Assembly: GCA_015146655.1 (NCBI GenBank)
Contig: VKHL01000083.1
Span: 60,360-124,359 of the forward strand
Direction of reading: 5' to 3'
From: Ochromonas danica
Lineage: Eukaryota > Sar > Chrysophyceae > Chromulinales > Chromulinaceae
DNA: 64,000 nt
Under the pieces are notes generated by a model. The model worked only from the letters and a program-made list of their open reading frames with translations. It ran no database searches and was not told where the DNA came from. Below are positions 1 through 12,500 of the stretch, in pieces (position 1 is the first letter of the stretch; every line of letters starts with the position of its first letter). The position numbers and the translations under genes are program-made.

Positions 1-3000
1 CCACATCTTCCTCGTAATTGATTATCAATACGACGACTATCATGACGTGTTGTACCAATGACATAGAGACCTCCTAAACGACGAACTGTCTCACGATCTT
101 CTTTATAGATGGATTCAAATAAACGACTGAGAGAAGCAATTGCCTTGCGAAGATCATTCATTGCACTACCACCTTCCGAGCTGGTGGTAGCAGTAGTAAT
201 AGTGGTATTACCCGAGGATACAGGGGTAGTAGAGGTAGAGGTAGAGGTAGCAGGGGGTAGACTTCCCTCAGCTGCCAAGGCAATGATCTCCTCCAGACTA
301 ACACGATCAAAGGATCCCTGCTGTTGTTGCTGGCTGCTACCACTACCACTACTACCACTGTTGCCACCATTAATACTACCACCTTCAACAGCATGGTCTC
401 TCCGTGTAACAATCTCTCCATAGATAGCAGCGATTGAACGTTGAAGTTGAAGTTCAATCTTGCGAGGGATAGTACAAGGCAGGGTGAGACCGAGATGACG
501 AGCCACGGCTTTTAAGGTGGGAAGCGCTACCACTTCTTCGTCTCCGTCTTCTTCCTCTTCCTCCTCAACCTCATTCTTGCCTTCCACCTGCGTCACTTCT
601 TCTTCTTCCTCTTGAAGTTGTTGTGATGGAGTTGCTGTTTCAGTAGATATGATAGAATCTTCTCCTTCTGCTTCCTCCTCTTCCTCGTCATCCTCATCAT
701 CGTCGTCACTGACATGGTCAACAATATCTACCTCATCGTCTTCTTCATTAATCTCCACTAGACCAGCTTGATAGAGAAGTAGATATTTGGCTAATGCCTT
801 AGCAGTGCCCTTGGCTGATCCACCTAAGATAATATCTGTACCACGACCTGCCAGATTGGTCGCCACTGTTACAGCACCTAGTCGACCTGCTTGAGAGATA
901 ATCTCTGCTTCTTTCTCGATCTTATCAGGACGAGCATTAAGTACCTGTGCCTTGACACCTACAATACAATCATGTCATCATTATCATCATTATCCATCAT
1001 GTGTTAACACATATAATACATAGCATATAGTCTACAGTGAGTTGGATATTGTGTGGATTAGCTTACCTAAGTCTTTCAATGCTTGTGCAAGATCTTCAGA
1101 AGCTTGTACAGAGACTGTACCAACTAGAATAGGACGACCTTTCTCATGATTTGTGATAATATTCCTTAACAGAGCTTTCATTTTGCCATCTTGATTACGG
1201 AAGACTGCATCAGGATAATCTCTTCGTACAACAGGTAAAGCCGTTGGAATAGGTAAAACCTTGAGGTTATAGATGTCTAGAAATTCCAAACAATCTGTCC
1301 AGGCTGTACCAGACATGCCAGAGAGACGTGGGAAGAGACGAAAGAGATTCTGATAGGTCACCTTAGCCACAACCTATTCAATCAATCATAACATGGCATA
1401 AAAGAACCAGATTGAAAGGGAAATTGATAGGGTAAAGTCAACGAAAATAAACATGACTATTCTACAAGACAGCATCATTCAATATGTATAACTCCCTCTC
1501 CAAGCGAAACATCGACCATTGCTATTGGCTTTAGTCAGGCTGTCGAAATGTCAAAACCCGCTAAAACCAACAGCAGTGGTTGGCAGCGTTTGCGAGAGTT
1601 TCACACGGCAATACCAAAGGCAGAGTATGACAGGCACCTCTCTGCCAGGGATATATGGCAATACAGCTACAGGTATAAGCATATTGTACTGTAGTGTTCT
1701 GTTATCCTACCTGTGTCTCAGAAGACAGTGGTAATCCTTCTTTAGCTTCAATAGCTTGTTGAATACCTTCCGAGAATCGTCTAGATTCTAATACACGACC
1801 TGTAAAAGAATCAACAATAGCAATTGTTTGTCCTTGTATAATATATTCCTTATCACGTTTGAAAAACTCTCTAGCTTTAATTGCATTAATAATAAAATAT
1901 GCCCAAGGATCTTGTAAATCAAATAATGATTTATTTAATATTTGTTCACATAGTTTATAACCAACAGGAGTAATTTCAATACGTTGATCTTTCTCATTTA
2001 CTTCATAATGTTGTCCAGTTACCTATTCTCTCATATCTACCATTAGTCTCTCTTATAATACAAGCAATACATGTATGTATATTACTTACCAAATTCTTTG
2101 CAATCTCTGAAGCCATGAGATACTTGTTATTCATGGCAGTTCCTTTCCTAGAGATAATCAATGGTGTCTTTGCTTCATCGATGAGGATACTATCTGCTTC
2201 ATCCACAATACAAAAGGCAAAAGGTCTTAATTGTACAATATTCTCTTGACTCATAGCCAGATTATCACGTAAATAGTCAAATCCAAGTTCTTGATTTGAC
2301 AGGTAAGTAATATCGGCACTATAAGCTTCTTTACGTTGACTTTCTTTCATAGAGGATTGAATAATACCCACAGTCAGTCCTAAGAATTTAAAGATTTGGC
2401 CCATGGTCTCTCCATCACGACGTGCAAGATAATCATTTGTTGTCACAATGAAGACACTCCCTTCCTGACTTAAGGCATGTAAAGTTGCAGGTAAGACTGC
2501 CACTAATGTTTTGCCCTCACCAGTGGCCATCTCAGCAAGACGTCCATCATGTAGTGCCATTCCTCCAATAAGCTATTCATATCAATAAAGAGTGAGTGAG
2601 ACAACACCCTAGACTATAAATCAATATTGTCATGGTACTAACCTGAACATCAAATGGTCTTAATTCCAATACTCTCCATGCAGCTTCACGTACAACAGCA
2701 AAGACTTCAACTAATAGATCATCTAAAGTCTCTCCTTGTGATAAACGTTTACGAAATTCGGTAGTTTTATAACGTAATTCATCATCGGAAAGACGTTCAT
2801 ACTCTTCTTCTAAGGCATTAATCTTCTCCACACTTTGTAAATAGACTGATAATTGCTTATCATTCTCTTGAATAAGACTTTCTGTTGGATCCCCTCCACC
2901 AACAATTTTACGGAAATTTTCTAATAAACCCATTTGTAAGACCTAATCCCCACATAGCCATAATCAATTATCATGCATTAGATAATCATCATTAGGACAT

Positions 3001-3262
3001 GTTAAAAGGATGGTAGAGGAGGTGGTAGACTTAATCTCACCTGATGATGGCCATGGCGTGGAAAAGCAGCAGTAGTAGTTGTAGTAGTGGAAGTTGTGCT
3101 GGAAGTTGTAGTGGGTGTGGTTGGAAAAGGTGTCCATACTTTTCTTATTGATTGAAAATGAGGCCATGTAAAAGGTTGAACCAGCTCATACTTCATCATG
3201 AAGGTCATCATCATCAACATGACCACTTGCTGATTAGAAAGGAAAAAGTTGAAGTTGATCAT
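1..3262 (-). CDS. secA: SecA preprotein translocase ATPase, nuclear gene, 3' part beyond window
   Basis: SecA is the ATPase that pushes unfolded proteins through the Sec channel, here most likely in the thylakoid. Exons on the minus strand are 3262-3041, 2942-2643, 2572-2090, 2022-1711, 1373-1067 and 958-1 (open at the edge); all junctions are GT-AG and in phase. Visible motifs are the Walker A ATGEGKT, the DEAD-type [23 protein letters not shown] and [10 protein letters not shown]. The SecA core starts at [10 protein letters not shown] in exon 2. Exon 1 adds about 74 residues, rich in Met, then Thr, ending near TTAAFPRHG, which could be a plastid-targeting leader but has only a weak hydrophobic core. 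Between AGRGTDI and GGLYVIGT lies a long acidic and Ser/Gly/Gln-rich stretch (about positions 150-790) that is unusually low in complexity. Six exons rule out bacterial contamination. Identification is very sure; the start is uncertain. Confidence 0.93.
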
Positions 3263-4322
3263 TCTTGTCTAATCTGTCTTCTTCAACTTTTCAATCCAGA
3301 TTGCAAGAATCACCCACAGATTAAAATCAAAGTATAGTTAATTTTCTTTTTTGGGGGGGAAAAGACAATATATTGCAATAGGGAGATAGGAGGTGGAAGA
3401 GGTATGAATAGCAAACAAGGACTCCCTAGTCTAGTTGTCAATTGCTTTTCCTTTTCGATCACCTGCAAGGTGACGATTGCCAACACTTGCATGACTCACT
3501 CACACACTCACACACACTGTGTGTGCACACGCATGGGTGTGATTGATGTGTTGTTTCCAACGCAAAACACCACTTGGACCTTGGAGATAAATAGTGGTTA
3601 AAAGTCCTAAAATAAGGCTTTTCATTTGGTTGAGGAGGAGGAGAGGAGGACAAACAACATGTGAACAACATCGTTGTCAAGAGATAGAGAGAAAGTAGTC
3701 GTAGTCTCCTTTCTATCACACTGCTGCTGTTGAATTGCATCATATGCGAGCTCTGGAGCTCTACTGAGAGGAGAAGATGATATAAATTGAGTCAAAGTAG
3801 TTGACCACAAGTATGATAATAACATATGATTGACTATCAGATCAAAAAATATTATCATTGTGGAGAAGTACATCTAAATCAACCCACTTCCAACAAATGT
3901 GTTTGAAATCGTATGTCTATCAGAACATCCAGCATCTATACAAGAGAAACACTCGTACATCTTAGTTAAGTTGCCTAATCACATCAATGGATTACCTACC
4001 TGTGGTAGTGCTTAGAGAAAATGTACCATGTATCATCTCATAGAATCCAACAAATGTATTTCATTATATAGTGGTTTATTCCTAACGCATGAACTACTTC
4101 TAGTATACTATGATTCGAATCATCCCTTGAATCAATCAAGTTTGACCCAAAATACTCTTCAGTTTGACTTGAACTAACTCCTTACCATATCAACCAATAA
4201 GACCACCAACGCTTTGACCTGTTTGAGACCTTTCCATCACATTCTAATCTCCTTGAGTCAATTGATATAAAAAACAGAAGTTATTAGATATACAAGAGAC
4301 TATCTATCTTTCTATATTGACC
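3263..4322. other. Intergenic, no gene seen
   Basis: This stretch separates the divergent SecA and membrane-protein genes. It holds a short CA/GT-rich tract near 3500-3540. The open frames here are short, have no recognisable features and show no convincing splice partners. Promoters for both flanking genes should lie inside, and an extra upstream SecA exon cannot be excluded. Confidence 0.5.
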
Positions 4323-5377
4323 ATGACAAGTCTTTCCTTTCAATTCATAGCATCCATGCATATTATTTTGGTTTTCTGGGTATGGATGGGTACCAGTCAG
4401 GAAACAGATCCAAGCAATGGTACTCCCTCAACCTTTCCAACCACTACCCCCACCAATTCTACTGAGTCTCATCACACTCATCACTCTGATGGGAACATGA
4501 TGACTTCTTACATGGCATCACTTTTCCTTGCTGTACCTACTATACTAGGATTATCAGCAGCAGCTTATCTTGTAAAGACTAATTTTTCTTTAAAGAGAAA
4601 TAATGAAGAAAAAGATGATGAACATGCTGTAGAAGATAAGATCTATACTGCTATGATGATGAATTCTTCTCATTCATTAAAGATGGGGATGACTAATCCG
4701 ATGCTTCTTAAAGCATCTCAACGACAACAGAATAATGACAAATTGACTAAGAAAGACCAAATCCATGAGAGAAGAAGTGATCAACAGAGACTATCTGGTG
4801 GTCAACAGATATCAGGTAGTAGTCAAGATCTGGAACAAGGTGTGGTAGAGACTAACAAGCAAACTGTTCAAACTTTTGGAGCAGTTGGAGCTTTATTAAC
4901 ATTTGGCTCCTGGTTGAATACTTCCTCTTCTTCTATTTCATTATCATCTTGTCATCTACCATTGAATCATACGATTGAAGGAGAAGAAGTTAAGATGAAT
5001 ATGATGGAAGACGAAGAAGGAGGAGGAGGAGGCCAGGATACCAAAGAGAAACCCAGATCCAAGCAAGTTAAGGTGAGTCTATTATTCTCAATAACCTCTG
5101 GATGACGCACTCGTCACATGTTTATTGTGTATTGTAGAGGGGATGGTGGTCGATCTTTGGTCTATCTCGATCAACTCGTGCAAGAAATCTTTGTTATGTG
5201 GATATCTTACGTGATGAAAGTATGAGTGATCGCTTTTTAGAGCTGACTGTAGCAACTCCCATGGAAGAAAGTGATGCTTATTTGATTAATCAAGATGCAC
5301 TGGTCACTGCCAGGAAGCAAAACATGGGGAGGTCTACTAGTGGTCATGAGGATATTCAGTTGAATCTTCGTATCTAA
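4323..5377 (+). CDS. Small type I-like membrane protein, unknown function
   Basis: I do not recognise this protein. Two exons, 4323-5072 and 5138-5377, join in phase across a 65-bp GT-AG intron and encode 329 residues. The first ATG in the frame is at 4323. Residues about 8-28 form a hydrophobic signal peptide or anchor (FQFIASMHIILVFWVW). A Thr/Ser/His-rich segment with possible N-glycosylation sites follows (SNGT, TNST), and then a clear membrane span at about 61-85 (ASLFLAVPTILGLSAAAYLV). The remaining 240 residues are hydrophilic, with an acidic Gly-rich patch and a basic KEKPRSKQVK stretch at the splice junction. The likely topology is a short lumenal or outer domain with a longer cytosolic tail. 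The gene model is fairly secure because coding phase and splice sites agree; the function is unknown. Confidence 0.7.
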
Positions 5378-5817
5378 TGCTCGTCCTGTTAATTGACTTC
5401 ATTAGCATGAAACTGCTCTTTGAAAACATGTCATACTTGCAAATAGTTTTTTATGTGATGAGATTTTGTCCGACACGGTGTTGTTAGGGAAGGGGTAGGG
5501 AAGATCAATTATTACTATTTCATTCATGTTTTACATGTTAACAGTTTACTTTAACTTGATAGAAGACCAATGAGAAATAGATTCCCTTAGTCACCTTCTT
5601 GTTAAATCTTGAAGTAACTCAAAAAAAACTCTTCAAACTACCTCATGCATCTGAACAGAATTTGCTCAGTGCAATTGCATGACAGGGAGAGAAAGTCGAC
5701 TTTCTCCAAAGTTCCCTTTTCTCCTCCCTCAAAGCACAACCTCACCCCCTACAACCAAACACAAGAAACTTCCACTTCATCACAGTCGTCTAGAATCTTT
5801 TGTTATTGATAGTCCCA
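5378..5817. other. Intergenic between membrane protein and pyrophosphatase
   Basis: No gene is seen. The region must contain the 3' end of the upstream gene and the promoter of the pyrophosphatase. It is AT-rich with no repeat of note. Confidence 0.5.
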
Positions 5818-6896
5818 ATGCTACTTCATTTATTTGTTGTTATTGTAGTGATTATGTTAGTAGCCCAAGTTCATGGTTTACGTTCTATTGGATTGACGGC
5901 TAGTCGTGGATCATGGAGGTAAGTGATAATAATATGACAAAAAAAACATGAAAACAAAAACAAAAGATCATCTATTTCAACTTCACATTTTTGATCTTCC
6001 TTTTTCAATATTAATTGACTGACCTCTCTCATTCCTTTTTAATCCTTTCTTTCCCTCTTTCTCTCTGTGTGTGTTTGTTTCATATTCTATAGAACTCTTC
6101 TTTCTCGTGCTGCTGTCTCAACTTCTACTTCTGGTGCTAGTCAAACACCTGAATTCCGTATTAACTTTGCTGATGAAGGTCATCCTATCTCTCCTTGGCA
6201 TGACATTCCTTTAAAGAATGGACATGATTTCAATGCTGTTATTGAAATCCCCAAGTTTACCAAGGCTAAGATGGAGGTTGCCACTAAGGAAGCACACAAT
6301 CCTATTGCCCAGGATATCAAGAAAGGTAAATACTTCTAACTTGAGAAAGATCATATTTTTTATTTTATTATTTTATGGGATTGTGATTCTTTGGTATTAT
6401 AGGCAAACTTCGTGATTACCATGGTCCTATCTTCTGGAATTACGGTTGCCTTCCTCAGACATGGGAAGATCCTAATGTCTTACATCCTGTTGTCAATGCT
6501 AAGGGTGATAATGATCCTCTCGATGTGGTAGAGATTGGCTCTGAGGCTTTGGCTTCTGGCACTGTTCATAAGGTGAAGGTTTTGGGTGTTTTGGCTATGA
6601 TCGATGATGGCGAGTTAGACTGGAAACTCATTGCTATCAAGTCTGACGATCCTTTAGCTAAGGAGTTACATGATATTCAAGATGTTGAAGCTAAGTTACC
6701 TGGTACTGTTTCTGGTATTCGCGAATGGTTCCGTTGGTATAAGACTCCTGATGGAAAGCCTCTCAATGGCTTTGGTTTTGAAGAGAAGGCCTTGCCTCGT
6801 GCTAAGGCTCTGGAAGTTATTGAGGAAACTCACCATTTCTGGCAGGCCTTAAGACAAGGCAAGACTGATAAGGGCAAGCTTTGGACAGGTCATTAA
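5818..6896 (+). CDS. Soluble inorganic pyrophosphatase (family I), probably targeted
   Basis: The enzyme hydrolyses pyrophosphate to phosphate, pulling forward reactions such as ATP sulfurylase and nucleic acid synthesis. Exons 5818-5918, 6093-6325 and 6403-6896 join in phase into 275 residues. The family signature GDNDPLDVVEIG (metal-binding Asp residues) is present. So are FWNYGCLPQTWEDP, GELDWKLIAI and the C-terminal EETHHFW segment typical of eukaryotic family I enzymes. Exon 1 encodes a hydrophobic leader (MLLHLFVVIVVIMLVAQVHG) followed by Ser/Thr/Arg-rich sequence, which looks like a signal peptide plus transit peptide for a complex plastid, although the residue after the likely cleavage site is Leu rather than Phe. 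The short first exon was found by hand from an ATG in phase with the splice site. Plastid location is inference; the enzyme call is very sure. Confidence 0.94.
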
Positions 6897-7424
6897 ATAA
6901 TTTCACCTAATAGTGAGTTCTCTGCACGCAAGCATTTTTCTCACTTTTTAATACTTGTACGTGCTGAGATGTAATATAGTGAAACGTACATAAGATCTCT
7001 TCCTTTCTATCTTTCCTTCTTATAGTTAGTAGAAGCACGTATCTGCAGAGTTGCGATGCGATGATGGTTGCAGCATTAGTACACTCATTAGGGTATTGCA
7101 TAATGAATAGCAATTAATCCAAGGGTTCTACATGAGAAGATTGGTTGGTTGTAACTCAAACTCGTGCAGAACCATTGTGTTAATTGCTACTCGTCATGCA
7201 ATATCCTTGTGTGTCAATATTAACATTCTGATTCATCGAAAAGTGACGTGAGCAGTCCATTGTTGATCGAATGTTTCATCTCAAAACCCTCACTTTCTGC
7301 TTTATAACTGCTCTTTCCATATTTGTTGCACCTCTGTCTCATCCCAATCTCCTTTTCATGGTGACCTTCTCCTCTCCAACCAGTCTTTTCTCTTCATGGT
7401 CAAATTCACTGCATAGCAAACGTC
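6897..7424. other. Intergenic upstream of dioxygenase/sulfotransferase copy 1
   Basis: No gene is seen in this 0.5-kb stretch, which should carry the promoter of the downstream gene. Its sequence is not shared with the upstream flank of copy 2 (21177 onward), so the duplication boundary lies close to the start codon. Confidence 0.5.
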
Positions 7425-9341
7425 ATGACAGCCTTTGAACCTCTTCCTATTGTCATCCCACCTGAAGGAGTGGTGGATATCAAAGATAAGGCTAAGCCTG
7501 TCTGCCAAACTCCTGGTCCTTATCCTCCTCTTGCCTATACTCGAGGCTTCTATGATATCTCTGCATGGAAAGCTAAACTGAAGGAGATCTTTGATACTCC
7601 TGTTTGGCATGAACATGATCATCATTCTCCTACAACAGTGAAGATGGCTCGTGCTGCTCATGATGCTTGGGGAGTGCATAAGATCATCTTCATCTTCTGT
7701 GATGACTTCTTGCAGAAAGTAGTCGAATTACCCAATTATCAGAAGTCAGAATGGAGAGAGTTGATCTTACCTATCTTTCATCAGATGGGAGTAGATGAAA
7801 ATCGTGTAGTACGTTGTCTATTAGCAAGAATGCCATCTGGTGTTTCTATTCCAGTCCATCATGACACAGGTACGGTACAGTGAGTTTAGACTTGGTTACC
7901 TCATGGTTGGTTTTGTTTTTCACTGACAAAGACTACTCTGACGATGATAATGATGATGATGATGATGTTAATTTCTGATCAAGGTTATTGGGTCAAGTAT
8001 ACTCATCGATGTCATGTCGCATTGGAAACAAGTGAACTAGTGGATTTCATGGTTGGACCTAATGAAAACAATATGGTGAAAGTGAGTTCACTTTTATTCC
8101 TTCAACCTGTTAAACTAACTTGGAACTATAACTCACGTAACTCTATATAAATATCCATTTATTGTTAGATGTCATTTGAAGAAGGGAGAATTGTTGAGCT
8201 GAATAATCAATCTAAACACAGTGTTATTAATCGTTTGCCTGAAGGACAATATCGCACTCATATCATCTTCGATTATCTCGATGAAAGCTATCCCTTCCCA
8301 TTACCTAAACGTCTAGCTATTCCTAATGGAGAGACAATCTTCCAAACTCGTCGTTCATTTGATACAGGGAGTGAAGTGAAGAATTATGTGGTACAAGATA
8401 CACAACCCAAGTACATCATTATTGGAGCTCAGGTGAGGATACTATATTCTATTAAGCATACATTAATTTACATCCCTAACTAGATCATTCTCTGATATTG
8501 TTGGAAACAGAGATGTGCTACAGTGTCATTGAATGAATACTTACATCAACATCCTCTCTTGGCCAAGGCGAAAATAGATGAAACGCATTATTTTGATTGG
8601 CGTTTTAATAACAATTTAGCTGAAGATGATGTAGAAGGTCATCGTAATTGCTATATGCAGTTCTATGAGAAGGCATTATTACAGAAACATCCCTCTATTA
8701 GCACAGGGGAGAGTACTCCTTCCTACCTCCTGCACAGTGATGTTGTCCTGCCCAGACTGAAGCGCTATGTTCCTTGGGTGAAGCTGATTGTGATGTTGCG
8801 CAATCCTGTTGACAGAGCCTACTCTCAGTATCAAATGGTGAGTGACATAGAAGGCAGTCCAGAGCAGTTGGCATTACGAGGTCACTCTGAGTATCGAGGA
8901 AGGTCATTCAGCGAAGTGATAGGGTCAGAGATCAAGGAAGTGGAAGAAGCAGGTATCACAGCGGAGAGCAGCTATGAGGAGTTCCGAGAGAAGCTGTTGT
9001 CGAAGAGGAAGGAGATCAAGCATGGAGGTCACTCTGTGATCATTCGAGGTCTGTATGCCCTGCAGCTGTCAGCCTATTTGTCTGAATGGCCAAAGGATCA
9101 ATTGAAGATCTTGTGTATGGAGAGCGATCTGAAGGGATCTGCCGAGCATGTGCAGGAGACGATGGATGGTGTGTTTGGTTATTTGGGTCTGCCTCCTTCT
9201 GAAGTGACAGACACGGCAGCAAAGAACAGTCGATCGTATGATAAGATGAATGTCGAAGATCGAGAACGTTTGGAATCTTTCTATCGTCCTTTCAATGAGA
9301 AGTTGTTCAAGGTGTTAGGCAGAGAGTTTCCATGGCATTGA
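7425..9341 (+). CDS. AspH-type 2-oxoglutarate oxygenase fused to sulfotransferase, copy 1
   Basis: Exons 7425-7869, 7984-8081, 8169-8432 and 8511-9341 join in phase into 545 residues. Residues about 60-220 fit the aspartyl/asparaginyl beta-hydroxylase fold: VHHDTG (iron ligand His145 or 146), HRCH (157-159 region), KHSVIN (second iron ligand His198) and YRTHIIFDYL (Arg210, expected to bind 2-oxoglutarate). Residues about 262-545 are a PAPS-dependent sulfotransferase with the 3'-phosphate motif LRNPVDRAYSQY (Arg366, Ser374). The 5'-phosphosulfate loop reads GAQRCATVSL, so the canonical Lys-Ser-Gly-Thr-Thr of copy 2 is lost, and this copy may be weak or inactive as a sulfotransferase. No signal peptide is evident. 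It is nearly identical to the inverted copy at 19322-21176 except in the middle. The fusion is directly visible; a substrate that is first hydroxylated and then sulfated is inference. Confidence 0.88.
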
Positions 9342-9565
9342 GTAGTGTGATAGTGGATAGAATGTGTGGTCAGGTTAACTTAAGAGGGTTGGACCGTAGA
9401 AAGTCCGTTTGTCCCATCGTTTTTCACTGGCCGTTAGGGCCATCAATGTTCACTCATCATCTTGTCGCTGAAAACTCTTTGAGTAAGAACTGAAAACACT
9501 TCATATCTTTCACATCTCCCCACACCCACACACACACTCTCTCTCTCTCCACCACACGTCATCCC

Positions 9566-12500
9566 ATGGCTTCCTCCTATGCCTCCATGAGGATGATGGA
9601 GTTGACTAGAATCAAATCTCATCATAGGAAATCTACTAGGAAAGATGTCTCCATGGATTCTGTCGAGAGAGCACAACAAGCTTTACAAGATCTACGTCAA
9701 CAACGATTATCCAAACTTGAAAAACGAGTCATTGAACGACAAGAAGCTATTGATTTGATGGAGAATCTACGTATGAAGACCATAGAACAAGTTAGAAAGC
9801 AAGAATCTATGCAAATCACTATGCAATATTTACAAAAGAAGTTCTCACAGCAATTCCTCTATCGTTTACATTGTTTGAGAATTCATCATAGACATCAACA
9901 ACTAGCAGCTATTAAAGGTGATATTCTACTTCAAAAGAGAGCATTAACGAAAATGTTCTGGTCATTGATTGTTACCTCACAACATCGTCTTCTGGGTGAG
10001 ATTAAAGGCAAGCAAGCACTTCTCATTCGATCTTTATCAATCCTTCGGAAGTATATAAAATGGCGTCGGAGAGAATTAGAAAACCGAATTAAGGCTATAG
10101 ATCATTTCAAGATTTTAACTTATAAACGACTTATGGATAGATTGAAATGGACAGGAGCTAGGCAGTATCGTGACCAATATCAGGCGCATTACACGAACAT
10201 ATATAGATCGCTTGGACAGGCATGGAAGACATGGAGATATGTCTATCATCAGATAGCTCGATATAATCATAAAACTGATGCAGCTGGTGAAATATGTATA
10301 ATTCGTAAGAATCGCAGAAAGTTGCGACAAGCATTGATACAATGGAGAACATGTACAACAATTAGTAGCATCAATCGCAGGGTTTTGCGACACTTTTGTA
10401 AACAAGCATTGCAGAGGTTTCTTTTGGCTTTACGATTAGAAGTATATCGTAGTGAAAGAAAGCGTAGTGGATTTAGGAAAAGTTGTAGATTTCGTGAAAG
10501 AAAAGATATACAGCGTTATTTGACCACTTGGATCTGTAGATCTCAATTGAAGCGGACTATTGCAGAAGCTGTATACCATCATTGTCATTTTGGTCGTGGA
10601 GCAAGGTTGAGGAAAAGAAAGTGGTTTTCTGTGTGGAAAGCGTATCATAATAGTCGTATTATTCGAAAAACACGGGAGTTTTCTATAGTGCAGAATCGAA
10701 AGATGGTAAAGGGTACAACTTATCGTAACAAAAAGACAGCTTATAGTTTTCCCTCCAACAAGAGTAATAGACAACTAAAGCTGATTGACGGGAAAGCATC
10801 GAAAAAGCGCTGCTCTCTTATAATAGTTTTGTCAGCTCTATTTCAGCGATTCGTTCGAGCCATTCAAAAGAGTCGATCAAGACGTATTCGGCTCTCTACG
10901 AAGCTCTCGCCTCAACAATTGTCGATCGTTCGAAAGAGGAAGCTATTTAGAATCTTTATTCAAAGGCTAGGAAAGGTCGCTAGAAGGTTCAGACACCATA
11001 AAAAACAACTGTCAGCTCGCAGTCGAAATCTTCTTATCCAAGCATTGACTCGATGGATATTTCGGATTCAACAAATTCGTGCTTTGTCCAAGAATCTTCA
11101 GTTGATTAAGAAGTACTATATTCGACAAAAGTGTTTGCAAAGAACATGGCCTCGTTGGTTGGCTTATCGAAGTTATTTGCGTGTGCAAAATGATAAATAT
11201 GAAATTGGAAGACAAACATTCAAGAGAAATATGTGTAAAAGAGCTTTGGGCTCATGGGTGAATTTTGTCGTGAAAGCAAAGGCCGAAGTGTCTCCAGTTC
11301 GAATAAGGAAAACTTCTTCTCGTTCCCTCTCAGAGCTCGGAATTAAAAGGAATAGTCATGCAATGATTAGGGCACCATCGAAGAGCCTTGTGCCTATTCA
11401 AGGATCTCTGCATTCTATACCAACTTTTAGTGATGATGGAGAGGATGAGGAAGTTCACAGTGTGCACTCCTCAGATAGTCTTCAATTAGCAGATCTCAAT
11501 CCTCCACGAAGAATAAACGAACGTCCACCAGTTTTGTCCAGTCGACTATCAAGGCAAAATGTTGTCGCGGCGCAGCAAAGTGTGTTTCTTCTACCCAAAG
11601 CACAATCAAAAGACAATGCCCAAATCCTGTCGAATCCAAATAAGTTGCGGTCTAGATTTGCTCGCCGCACTGTGCCTAGAGCATTAATGCAATGGAGAGA
11701 ACATGTGGCCTTCAAAAAGAATCTCTACGATGAACTTTACAAGCCAGCGGAGAGGTATTATCGATCAGTCCTTATTTCTCGATATTGGAAGAGACTGCTA
11801 CGAGCGAGATACTCCAAAAGAGAGGAAGATTCTTTCATCCGTAACTATCGAACAGAAAAACAAATCCCTTTGCTATTGCATTTGTACTTAAGACGCTTGA
11901 AGCACTGTGTGGAGGAGCGCTATAACATTAAAGCTGACTTTGAAAGAGCAGAATGGTTCGCTACAAAGCAGTATGGAAAGGAATTAATGAGGATTTGGCA
12001 CAACGTCGCAGACCGTTCAGCAACGATTAATCGGGGTTATGCAATGGCTCGAAGCTACCACAGCACGAAAATCAAGCGATCGCGTTTCTCATTGTTGAAA
12101 TGCTACTTACATAATTCAAAGGAAGCTGCAGAGAAGTCGAGTATAGCTAAACAGTATTTCAGGCTGGAGATGAAACGCAAAGCGCTTCAACAATGGCATC
12201 GCTTCAATCAAGGCCGAAAAATAATGGATAAGAGTCGTAAAACTGCCAAGAACTATTTGCAATGTAGGCTCTTGGTTGCCTTGAGAAAATTTGCCAGTCT
12301 TCATTTGATCAAGAAGAAAGAAATCATCCAGAAATGCAAAACTCTTCACTCTGTGAAATCTCGCAGAAAACTGTCTCGTGCGTTCTCTTTTCTCCACTAC
12401 TTCGCCCAAAGACGTTCGTCACGTGCCAAAATGTCAGCCAAAGCACGTTTGCTGCGTAATTCTCATCTCTTGAGAAAGTGTTTTGTGAGTGGCCTCAAAG

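Noticed and set aside
5818-9341. Functional cluster of pyrophosphatase with the sulfotransferase gene
   Set aside because: Pyrophosphatase does support PAPS synthesis, but adjacency of one housekeeping gene in a eukaryote is weak evidence, and copy 2 lacks such a neighbour.
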